From Centropus unirufus (Eukaryota; Chordata; Aves; Cuculiformes; Centropidae), in contig VYZI01000319.1 of NCBI GenBank assembly GCA_013397695.1, forward strand, positions 839,237 to 903,236: a stretch of 64,000 nt of DNA, given 5' to 3'. The notes beneath the pieces are model-generated. The model was not told where the DNA came from. It ran no database searches and saw only the letters and a program-made list of their open reading frames with translations. Position 1 is the stretch's first letter; each line of letters opens with the position of its first letter. The position numbers and the translations under genes are program-made. This document shows, piece after piece, positions 24,902 to 35,304 of this stretch.

Positions 24902-25436
24902 GTGAAGAACACAGTAAATATTTTACCTTTATGGCCTCTGAGAGTATGTTCTTGAAGGGGTCACTATTGGTATTTCTGTATCTGTTATCATTTATGCTTT
25001 CTCAGTAATAAATGGAGAATTGTTTTTTTATAAAAATTTGGTTTCAAATTACTATTTACCCCTTTTTTTCCTCTTACTTTTTCTTTAATTATTTCTGCTT
25101 TTCTCTTCTAAGGAGTCCAAATAGGTCTGTTTTCCTCACTTACTCTGTTACAAACAGTCTTGTGCACTACATTATTTTTATTGGAGTTCTGATACTTGTT
25201 TTATTGTTTTTGTTCTCTTTCATTTTCTATGCTTTCTTTTGTTTGGTTTTGTGTTGTTTAGGCTAAGATTGATGATGTAATATACTATAAATTACTCCAG
25301 AATAAAATATCGGCCTGTTTATTATACCTCCTGTCTAAAGGTGGGTATCAAACAAGTTTCAACCTCAGCTGCTCCAAGTAGATTTTCACTGCAGTAAGCT
25401 TATTGTTTACAATAGTGGCTACCAGCCACTGTTCTG

Positions 25437-25660
25437 GGAAGGATTTTGAAGAACAGCATCTCCCCTCTCCTCCCCTCCCTAATACCATCAAAAGCAGATT
25501 CCCAGGAGACCTTTCTAACTTGTTCCTTCAGCAGCCTAATGTCTGCTTTTCCACAATCCAGCACAGTGCCTCCGCTGACTGTTTTCTCATATCACCAAAG
25601 ACTTTAACCTGAACTCTTTCATGATCATTGTCGCCAAGATAACCACCAATCTACTTTAAA
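25437..25660 (-). mobile_element. CR1 LINE fragment, segment between endonuclease and reverse transcriptase, antisense
   Basis: Translating the minus strand from about 25650 leftwards gives a string containing GDNDHE, then VKVFGDMRKQSA, then EKQTLGC, a stop, and RNKLERSPG. This order matches the stretch of CR1 polymerase that follows the endonuclease: a 'SDHE.VEFKVL' motif, an Arg/Lys-rich section, then 'DFR.ADFGLLRELV..VPW'. At least one stop interrupts the frame. Neither the endonuclease core nor the palm domain is adjacent, so this is an isolated internal fragment, truncated on both sides. The match comes from memory of the family pattern and is less sure than the copies with reverse-transcriptase motifs or tails. 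Confidence 0.6.
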
Positions 25661-28600
25661 TATTTTAAATATGCAATTTTACATTATTTTTTGTATTTTT
25701 TCTTTGATTGTTACAAAATGAAAAATATTTATCCTGATATTTTGGCTTTTTTTTTTAAAGTGCGTGTGAAGTCCTGAAAGATATCCACAAGTATTGTGTC
25801 CATAAATACAAAACATTAAAAATGATACAGACTTCTAAAGAATGATAGAAGCTTAACAAAAGATAAAAATGATGATAATGTTTGTCACTGTAAAGTTGAA
25901 CAACTCTCTTTCCTACCATCAAAACCCTGACCTCTTTGATAACGACAGGGGTTCATCCACATTGCAAATTTCCCTTTTACCTTTGCATGTTAGAATGAAG
26001 TTGAGAAAGTAATGTGTTTTTGCTGGAAAAGAGCCAATTAAAGTGTTTACATGGGTAGAAGGTGAAGGGTCTCTGTGTAATGGGAAGGGATGACATTTCT
26101 GTCTCATGAATACAATGATTTAATTCTTTGACCTACTGTTGGCAAGAGCTTGTGTATGGTGAACACTTTCAGGTCTGACATATTCATTAAAACAAAACAA
26201 ATGCTAAGCCCCTCCCTTGGCTAAAGCAAAAGAAAAAATTGAGTGTTTAATTTGCATGAGAATCCCCTTTTTTCAGGAGGGATCTATAAAGTCACTTTGA
26301 AGGCTGACTTAACCAAAAAAAGGTAAGAGAAGAAGAATCTCTTTGCTTACCTTCCCTGCCTCACAGAGCACATGCGAAGTAAAAAGATAAGGAAAATATT
26401 TTGAAAGGGTTATAATGTAAACATGGGCAGCTGTCTTAGACATTGCCATATGTGCACAGTCAAAGACACATCAGAAAATCCATGCTGAAATTCGGTTTTG
26501 TGGCCCTGGAAGAAAGGTCACAAGGTTTAGCTGTTAAAAGTAAGTTAACTCTTTGCTTGTTTGACCATTAAACTGTCAGCAAGGAACTATGTTTTAAACT
26601 TATGATGCTCTGAAATCTTAGTGGTAAATGAAGTCTGAAGACCTATTAACCTGCCCAAGATGTGAACCAGAGGCTCGTTCAGCTTCACCGCTAATTGCAC
26701 CAGGGCAAAGAAATGGATAGTAAGAGGTGACAAAAACATCTGAATCTTATCTTTGCTTGGCAAGGTATGCGGCATAAATAATTGTCAGTGCTAAATTTCA
26801 ATTAATCATACATAATTGCTGACATTACTATAAAGCTGATTTCTTGTGTTTAACTACGAAATGCTTGCAGTTTTCCTTATGTGAGTTCATACTTAATGCA
26901 GGTTATGAAGGGGCATTTGAGTAGTTAGCTCAGTACAATCTATCTGCTTTAGAAAATAATTTCAAATTTTCACCGTCAGTTCATCTCATCACAACTTGAG
27001 TTTCATGTATTAATTGGTGACATTACAATTCTACTGATTAAAAATGTCACTGAATAGTCTGGAGGGTTTTTTTTGGGTTTTTTTTCCAACTTTTCATCTA
27101 GCATTGAAACAAATAAGTTGGGTGTAAGGAAGCTCACAGAGAAACAAAGTAACACACATATAATATAGCTAGCTTAAAGAGTGTTATATATGATTGTCTC
27201 ACTTTATGGAATATAATTATTTGATTTGCAAATAAAAAAACCTAGTTATAATATAGATATTAGAAACAAAGCACAACTGCATGGAGTACTTTCTTGCAGT
27301 TGTTTGGGTTATTAATCAGAAAGCCTTGGCAAAATGTTAAACACTTAAAAACAATACACATCAAAATATAGTCAAATAAAACCCAAGCACAATTACCTGT
27401 AACTAGTCTTATTGCATAAAAAGACTGAAATTATTTTTTTTACACAAAGATACAACTATGATAAATAGAACAAGGTCACATTAAGAAAATCCTCATCACC
27501 TTCTTTGTGTAGATGAGCTTCTGAAATCCTTTTTGTAAAACTTAATTGCCATGTTTAATCCCTTTTGTCACTTCCTTAATTTCCTTTGGTCACAGCACAG
27601 GTGGCTATCAGCTTACCCTGAAGCATGGTCTATACAGTGCATTAAGACTTCAGTCTTATTATCAGGACAAGGACTCAGGTGTCCCAACTGAGTCTCACAT
27701 AGTAGCATTGACACAACATTTGACCCAACCATATTCAGTTTAAACTGTGTAATCTCAAGTGGTTTTATTATCTCAGGAGCTCAGCATGCATGTGTATCAT
27801 GATAAAGAAGAAAGAAATCTTATCCCCTGTAATTACCCTAATCCTGCTTTAGACTATGACTACCTGATAGTTTGTGGGGTTTGGATATACTTTTATATCC
27901 CCTCCTCGATGCTCTAAAGGGCATGAAATGGACAGGTGCCTCTACTTGTCATGGGGAAAAGTAAATTGTCTTCTTTAGGTAATACCAGGAATGAAGGGAA
28001 TGTGAGGCTCTATAAAGAGTATAACTTACTTTTCTGTGAAATATTCATTCTGGCTTGACAAAACCTGTGGATCTTGTGGGATCAGCATGAAAGAACTGCT
28101 GTTCTTAGCAGTCATGGTGATCAAGATTTAATTTTCATATCAAATATGTCACTTTCACGTTATGAATTAATTTAACCCTAGGATTTAGGCAGCACAAAAC
28201 CTTCCCACTGTCCTCATCATGGCTCAGGGTTTTTTTTTTTATATATATAGCTGATTTCCTGATAAGATGTTATCTCTTCCAAACTTAAATGTAATGCTAT
28301 ACTATGAAGGAACTATATAAATCACACCACACTCAGAGACTTCCCAAGCAGAGGGAAAAGTATAGCTGTGTCTTAATTAGGAAATTACATGTGTCTGAGA
28401 CACACTACATGTGTCTGCATGGTGGTGCTAATGTCAGCCCACTACAGGCAGGCAAACATCCATATCATCAAGTTCCTTGCAAAATACGAAACTGTCTGCG
28501 GGGAATAGTTAGTCCCTGACACATACTAACCCTCAAGACATGCTTGGGAACTGTGTGTCAAAGCTTGACATAGACTAAAACTGATTTAGGGGCTATTTTA

Positions 28601-28751
28601 GTAATGGAATTGTGATGACAATCAAGTTTCAGAGCTTGGAATGTTCTCTGACACTGTTTGAGTTGTTAGTATTGACATGGCCTTCAGGATCACTGCTATG
28701 AAACTCAGTTTGCTGTAGGTATTGGCTATATCTATGCTAATAAAAATAGTG

Positions 28752-28814
28752 AGGATGATGATGATGACAACAGCAACCATTAGAATAATGATAATAATAA
28801 TGATAATAAAAATG
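28752..28814. repeat. GAT then AAT trinucleotide repeat region
   Basis: GATGATGATGATGA at the left is followed after about 20 bases of interruption (caacagcaaccattag) by ATAATGATAATAATAATGAT. Two related trinucleotide arrays therefore stand side by side. The antisense frame reads this as an Ile/Val-rich stretch, which is an artefact. Confidence 0.8.
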
Positions 28815-30286
28815 GGAGAAGCTAAGTACAAATAAGCTCTCTGACTCCCTAAAACAGAGTGGATGTAACCAAGTTGCCCTTTGAGAGTCATCACTGACAC
28901 ACAGTATACTCCCATATATGCACAGACAAAAGATAGCAACTGGGCACCAGTTTGTAACTGTTCCAGGGGTTATTCAAGCAATTTAACATTACAGATGACT
29001 GCTTAACAGTGTAGTTTTCTGTATTAATAAATGAGAACGGCTCAGGGAATAGTTCTGTACCATTCCTAATGGACAATTCACATATGGCCATCCTGTTCTC
29101 GAGGAGACAACAGCCAAAGACTTGTCCTGGATTCATTTTATTTGGTAGTTAACTGCACCTGCAGTGTTTAGTGCCTACAGTGTAATGTCTTTAAGTAGCT
29201 AATAATAAAATTTTCTTTCAAAATAATGCTCATGTACACCTAACTTTGGCCCAGCTCTGTTACTATCCTGCAATTAACCTGTCTTGGCAGCAGCCTACCT
29301 ACTGCTTACAGGAGCAAGGTCTTGCTCACTGAGCCCCATGTGTTGAAGAAGCTCTGAGTTGCAAGATGTCTTTGTTTCTAGGGCCGACCAAGGTCATAAG
29401 AGATCTTTCAACAGCAACTATTCTGCTCCTGTACCTGCTAGCTTCTCACTGTAGAGGAAGCTAAAAGGAGGCCTTTCCCACACGTTCATTTCACGTGTCT
29501 GCAAGAAGGTCTTGCTATTGGAATCACTAGCTCATACTCAGAAGAGGCTTGAAAGCTTTCCCGCTTTGTCAAGAAAGTCTATTTCTCTTTACAAGATAGA
29601 AGTTTTTGGTTTTTAGCTCCCAGTAACTTCAGAATTTCCTGAACTCCAATGACACTTTCAGGTAAAAATATTTTGAAAATTTTAAACCCTCAGTCCTCTA
29701 AGCTCTCAATTCAGAGAATGTCGAAAATTATTCCACTTATGAAAGCAAGATAGCTTGAGATCAAGCATACAGTCATATTTCAACCTCTTCTTCCTAATTA
29801 ATAAAACTTGGATTTTTTTTTAGAGTAGTATCATAGTAATTCCCTGCAGCATAAGTATTTTGTCTCTGGTACAGCCACTGTTTGTTAGTGTTGCAGCTGC
29901 CACCCTGGAACCTCAGCCAAGTGAAAAATAAACGTCTTTTTCATGCTAAAATAAGGCTTGTTAAGACTACTTATGCTGTCTGTGTAGGCATACCTCATAC
30001 AATCAGTGTTTTCTGTAGGTATATTAAACTTTTTTGTTTTGGTGATGGCAATGACAACTCCTCGGTTTAAACATATCTTTCACTAGTTATTTTTAGCCAC
30101 CTCAATTAATGTAACATTAATCAAATCTTAAATAAATAACAAATGAGTCATGTTCATGACTCTCTGCTGTAATTATTTCTCCCACCTTGCTCAGAATACT
30201 TCCTTACATGAAACATGTACATTATAAACATCTCTTTTCTGAACAGTGTTCAACAGTAAGTGCAAATACAGCAGTAAAGTGCTAGT

Positions 30287-30364
30287 GATCTATTTCTAGA
30301 TCTATGATCTAGATCTATTTCTATGATCTATGTAAAACAACCTAGATCTATGTAAATGTTCTTT
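30287..30364. repeat. Nested tandem duplications of a GATCTA-rich unit
   Basis: gatctatttcta at 30287 recurs at 30312, a 25-base period. A different unit, gatctatgtaaa, occurs at 30325 and again at 30345, a 20-base period. The hexamer AGATCT or its halves recur throughout, which makes parts of it nearly palindromic. It looks like two successive local duplication events. Confidence 0.8.
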
Positions 30365-31220
30365 ACCTTTGAACTGTGTTCATATTGTTTTAATTCATAG
30401 AATAGCAATTAAACAAGTAGAAAATACAACCAGTAAAAACAATAAAATTTTAGAAAATTATACAAATCAATAAATAAACAAGACCTAAATTTCTTCTTCT
30501 GAATATATAATTCAGCATTTTTTCATTCATTATAATTTTTAATTGTTTATTGCCCTACGGAAAAATGTTGTTACTTTATTAAAAGAACTTAAAGTAGGAC
30601 TACATATACTCTATTAGCTTCCACTTTTCTTGAACATAAAATGAAGTGATTTGATTTTGAGTTTCTCTTGATACTTCACTATGCTAAAGTAAGTGAATAA
30701 TTTGATTTGAAAAATAAACTCTTGAAACTTTTAACATCTTTAAATAAACATCTAAAATGGACTAAAAGCTTTTAGAACATCTAGTCTTTCTAAAAATGTG
30801 ACCTCAAAACTAACATAATAGATCTTTAGAAGGCTGTTCTGCTTTCTGTACCGTTGATGCAATACCTCAAGGCCCTCTTTGCATGCTATTTTCTATTTTA
30901 AGTTAATCCAGATCTGTTTTATTTCAGACTGTAATCCTAAAAAAAGGTAGCGTATAGTAGCGAGGCTGTCATTCAGTCCTAAAGTAATTGCACACAGCAA
31001 AAAGAAATATTTACACACTACACAGAGAGACTTTGGACAGTAAAGAGATAAAAATTAAATGTATAATTAAGTGTGTTTACAAGGCACGTAAAAAATGTTT
31101 TTGTATTGGTTACTGGTCAGAAAATAAGTGAAGTTAAAATCAGGGCAAAAAACCAATGCATACTAGCACTTAGGATTTCTACCATGAACCAAGAGAAACA
31201 TGTATGTAATATTACCATTT

Positions 31221-32246
31221 GCTGGATGTCCAGGCCCAAAGGGTTGCAGTGAATGGAATTATATCTGGCTGGCAGCCAGTCACAAGTGGTTTTCCCTAGG
31301 GCTCAGTGTTGGGAATGGTTCTGTTTAATGTCTTTATCAATTATCTACATGAAGAGATTGAGTGTAACATCAGTAACTTTGCAGATGACACTGTGTTGTG
31401 TGAAAATGTTGTTGTGCTTGAGGGAAGGCTTGACAGCCTGGATCAGTAGGCTGAAGCCAACTGTACGAAATTCATTAAAGCTAAGCATTGGGTCCTACAC
31501 TTAGGCCACAAAAAGCCCATGCAGTGCTACAGGCTTGGGGTAGGGTGGCTGGAAAGGTGCCTGGCAGAAAAGAATATAGGTGGATAGTTGGCTGAGTATG
31601 CGCCAGCAGTGTGCCCAGGTCACCAAGAGGGCCAAAGCATCCTGACTTGTATCAGAGATATTGTGGCCAGCAGCACTAGGGAAGAGATCATCTCCCGATA
31701 TTCAGTGTTGCTGAGGTTGCACCTCAGTCAGTATGTTGAGTTTTGGGCCCCTTACTACAAGACAATGAGGTGCTGGAGCATATCCAAAGGAGGGCAACGA
31801 GGCTGGGGAAAGGACTGGAGAGCAAGTTTTATGAGGTGCAGCTGCAGAACCTAGGATTCTTTAGTCTGCAGAAAAGGAGGCTCAGGGAGGACCTTATTAT
31901 TCTCTATGACTGCTCGGAAGAGATTGTAGCATGCTGAGTGTTGGTCTCATCTCCCAAGTAACAAGTGATAGGATAAGGTGAAATGGCCTCAGGTTGTGCC
32001 TGGGGATACTTAGACTGGATATTAGGAAAAATTTATTTACCAAAAGGAATGCCATGAATTGGAACAGCCTGCCCAGGGAAATGGTTGAATCACCCTCTCT
32101 TGGGGTTATTTAAAAGATGATTAAATCTGATGCTTCGGGCCATGCTTTAGTGGTGAACTTGGCAATGTTAGATTTACAGTTTGACTTGATGATCTTAAAG
32201 ACCTTTTCCAAGCTAAACAAGTCTATGATTCTATGATTTTATGATT
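31221..32246 (+). mobile_element. CR1 LINE, reverse transcriptase to 3' tail, inactive
   Basis: The longest and clearest CR1 copy here. It begins inside the polymerase with ggcccaaagggttgcagtga. In the frame entering at 31252, GSVLGMVLFNVFINYL is followed by the reverse-transcriptase active site FADD (31378-31389), still intact. A TAG at 31297-31299 stands just before GSVLG. Frameshifts follow, and a later frame from 31743 gives VLEHIQRRATRLGKGLE and FFSLQKRRLREDL, the C-terminal CR1 polymerase, before a stop at 31935-31937. The 3' part includes tctcatctcccaagtaacaa, ggaacagcctgcccaggg and a closing ATTCTATG array ending near 32246. It is 5'-truncated, with several disabling mutations, and is not autonomous. 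No target-site duplication is visible. Confidence 0.95.
32222..32246 (+). repeat. CR1 terminal octamer array
   Basis: Three units of the ATTCTATG type (ctatgattctatgatttt and following bases) end the CR1 copy. One unit has a C to T change. Confidence 0.9.
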
Positions 32247-34417
32247 AGTGTGGACGTATTTACTTACATTTACTAATTTTAACTTTTTTGAGGAATTTAT
32301 ATTTTTCTTCGCTGTAAAATTCTCATAACCACTGTAGAAATAGTGACTTTTCTAATACTTTAGGGGTGACACAGAGAGTTAGTTCTGTGTGATGGGAGAG
32401 TGTCTAAGTGTCTACACCTGCCCTTTTAATAGCAGGCCTTTTGTTTTCTTATTATGTTTCTTCTTTCAATATTTAAGGAATTTTGATGTTCAGATGGAAG
32501 CAAGATCCATAAAATATTTCTTTCATTCTCTCTTCTATAATCTAAAAATACAATTGATATCTGGAAACAAAAAAGAAAAGATCTCAATATAACCTAGTAG
32601 AGTATCTAGGAAGAATTTAGATAATTGAAATAAACTTCAGTTATATGGGAAAAAATGAAATGCACTTCAGTTCTAAAGAAGAGTGATTGTTTAATGGACA
32701 TATATTGACATAATTTCTCCAACTTGTCAAGGTGCAAGTTTTGCTTTTTCTCCATTACCTCTAAATAAGTCTTGTCCTCATGAAATGTTCAACAGAAACA
32801 CAGAAGTTTAAATTGTAGATTTACAAGTTTTCTTCTAGCTAGAAGACTTTTAACATATGTTTTAGGACAAACAATTTTAAGAAAGATACTCTCTGAATAT
32901 TCCGGTTATAGTTTTATGATTTAATACTAACAGTTTATGAAAACTTGAATTTCTATGCAGCTTACTAAAAGTAGTTTTTGATCCTTCCTTTTGAGACCAT
33001 TCTTACTCTTCTAGACAATATTCCAATCTTCACCATTACTTTCATTTGTTGTGTGTTTCTTCGACATAACGTATATCTCTGATGATCTTATCATTATTGA
33101 CTGATTTGTTTTCTGGCACTGAGAAGAGAGAAGGAAACTGGATTTCTCAAAACCATCAGCTAGGCATAACAACTGGCCAGGACTCCCATAAACACCCTGA
33201 ATCCATTATCTTGTAGCTGCTACAAAAAAATATCTTTAAGCCAAAATTCTGCTATAGGATGCTTGCATAGAAATTCTATTGACTTTATTGAGGTCTGAGC
33301 ACAAATGAAATATAGAACTGGGATCATTTAGCATAATATTTTAAATTCTTGTGATGAAAATTAGCTTCTGAATTTGTAGCAAACTTTCCAAAGTTTAATA
33401 TCTCATCCATATTGTATATTCACTTTACAGCCAGATCTTCTTCTTTAACCAGAATGAAAATACTGAAATACCATCTGCAGATCCAAATATTTTGGACACA
33501 TCTCAAGCACATTTTGGATTCAGTGTTGCCAATGGCAGTGATCATTTTGACAAAACTTAATTAATAAGTGTACTGGAGCTGGAGCACAATTTCACAGATA
33601 GACTGATATAGTTGTGGCCCAGCGTTTTTTGTAAATTTTCTAAAACTGCATTATAGCATAGGTGCCCAAATTTTAACCAACTTTTAACTCTCTTGAAAAA
33701 TTTGCCAAGGTATTTATCAAATTCACAGAATAGATAGGCTTTGATAGAGGAAAATATTGCAATATTAATTTTAAATACAAAGTTACTCACTCTTCAGACA
33801 GGTAAGTTTGTAGGAAGAGAGAAGAACTTTTACCAAACAAGTCAATGTGGAAGAAAAGTAAGACTTTACACTATGGAGACTTCTTTAGGTATTCTGACTT
33901 TGCACTTGACACTTTGTGTAAGAAAATAGAGTTATTTAATAATACCTTAAAGTATTTACAAATATTTTGATTTATTTTCTTACAATCAAGTTAGTATGTT
34001 AAATTTTAAAGAGAATATATTATAACCTAAGCTTAGAAATAAAAATGACAAATCCTGTAAGTTCAAGCTCTGACTGAATAAATGGACCCTTTCTTCTCTT
34101 CTACTTCCCTACAGTGTATAATCTGGTCTTCAGACACTTTGATATGATGTTATTTGATAATGCATGTATATCACACAGATATCTTACACCTATTGGAGAC
34201 AACAATTTTTTTTTCCATTGGAACTAGACAAGTACTGTGTATAGCAAATGATTTTTTTCTGGTGATGTATCTTACTGTTTTGCTAAATTAGTCTTGGAAG
34301 GAAAAGTTTTTTCTTACATTCTAGTAATAACAGTGCATAATATCCTGCATAATGTAAAATTAAATATCAAAAGGCATAAGTCAAGGAAATAATTTTGAAA
34401 TATGTGAGGTACAAGTA
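32247..34417. other. AT-rich noncoding DNA, no gene recognised
   Basis: The DNA between two CR1 copies has no open frame longer than 77 codons and no recognised repeat or RNA gene. Nothing else stands out. Confidence 0.6.
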
Positions 34418-34790
34418 AGGGATTGGAAGTGGTCAGAACGGATTATGAAAGGGAAATCATGTCTAACTAACTTGATTACCTACTACGATGAGACTAGTGG
34501 CTCATTGGATGAAGGAAGAGCAGTGGATGTTGTTTTGCTTGACTTTAGTAAGACCTTTTACCTAGCTCCCATAACTTATGTATTAACAACTTGATGAACT
34601 GTGTACTAGACACTGAGTCATCATAGACAGAGAGATGAATTTAAAGGCTGTTGAACTGAACATAAGCCCCACTATTGTTTGTGTTGAGGGTGATCAAACA
34701 CTGAAGGGGGCTGCCCAGAGTTCAGGTTCTGATAGTTCTTACAACAGGACTTTCCATCTTTTATCAAATAGTGGGTTTGGAACTAGACTA
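34418..34790 (+). mobile_element. CR1 LINE fragment, internally deleted
   Basis: From 34430 an open frame contains KGKSCLTNLITYYDE, SLDEGRAVDVV and LLDFSKTF (from 34535). These are the start of the CR1 reverse transcriptase including the palm motif with the first catalytic Asp, and the frame closes with TGA near 34593. The next part is more tentative: tgaacataagcc (about 34658), ctgcccagagttc (about 34712) and a ggaactagactaatga end resemble later CR1 and 3' untranslated segments, but the active site and most of the polymerase between them are missing. I read this as a CR1 copy with large internal deletions. The second half could instead be unrelated. It stops at a CAAAA-rich run leading into the assembly gap. 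Confidence 0.7.
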
Positions 34791-34792
34791 AT

Positions 34793-34846
34793 GAAAAAAA
34801 CAAAACAAAACAGAAAAACAAAGCAAAACATAAACAAACAAAACAA
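34793..34846. repeat. CAAAA-rich simple repeat ending at assembly gap
   Basis: About 54 bases of A runs broken by single C and occasional G or T (CAAAA, CAAAC, CAAAG types) run directly into the N run. Its true length is unknown because the assembly stops inside or just after it. Confidence 0.85.
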
Positions 34847-35304
34847 NNNNNNNNNNNNNNNNNNNNNNNNNNNNNNNNNNNNNNNNNNNNNNNNNNNNNN
34901 NNNNNNNNNNNNNNNNNNNNNNNNNNNNNNNNNNNNNNNNNNNNNNNNNNNNNNNNNNNNNNNNNNNNNNNNNNNNNNNNNNNNNNNNNNNNNNNNNNNN
35001 NNNNNNNNNNNNNNNNNNNNNNNNNNNNNNNNNNNNNNNNNNNNNNNNNNNNNNNNNNNNNNNNNNNNNNNNNNNNNNNNNNNNNNNNNNNNNNNNNNNN
35101 NNNNNNNNNNNNNNNNNNNNNNNNNNNNNNNNNNNNNNNNNNNNNNNNNNNNNNNNNNNNNNNNNNNNNNNNNNNNNNNNNNNNNNNNNNNNNNNNNNNN
35201 NNNNNNNNNNNNNNNNNNNNNNNNNNNNNNNNNNNNNNNNNNNNNNNNNNNNNNNNNNNNNNNNNNNNNNNNNNNNNNNNNNNNNNNNNNNNNNNNNNNN
35301 NNNN
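34847..35304. other. Assembly gap (458 N)
   Basis: An unbroken run of N. The length may be an estimate rather than a measured size. Open frames that appear to cross it are artefacts of the undetermined bases. Confidence 0.99.

Larger units (their letters stand above)
18111..25436. other. AT-rich noncoding DNA, no gene recognised
   Basis: This is one of the longer stretches without any recognised transposon. Open frames are all under about 85 codons. The 84-codon frame at 25012-25266 is Phe/Leu-rich because the DNA is T-rich, so it is not called. Small duplications at 19811-19830 and 21409-21483, a TTTG repeat and a T homopolymer are listed separately. No RNA gene or exon was recognised. Confidence 0.6.
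25661..31220. other. AT-rich noncoding DNA, no gene recognised
   Basis: Open frames reach at most 105 codons. That longest frame, on the minus strand at 28622-28939, runs through a GAT/AAT repeat and has an Ile run that simply reflects it. A somewhat less AT-rich block at about 29280-29560 shows no recognisable family. The trinucleotide repeat (28752-28814) and the nested GATCTA duplications (30287-30364) are listed separately. Confidence 0.6.

Noticed and set aside
25012..25266. 84-codon frame with apparent transmembrane segments
   Set aside because: The DNA is T-rich, so Phe, Leu and Ser dominate in any frame; no family match.
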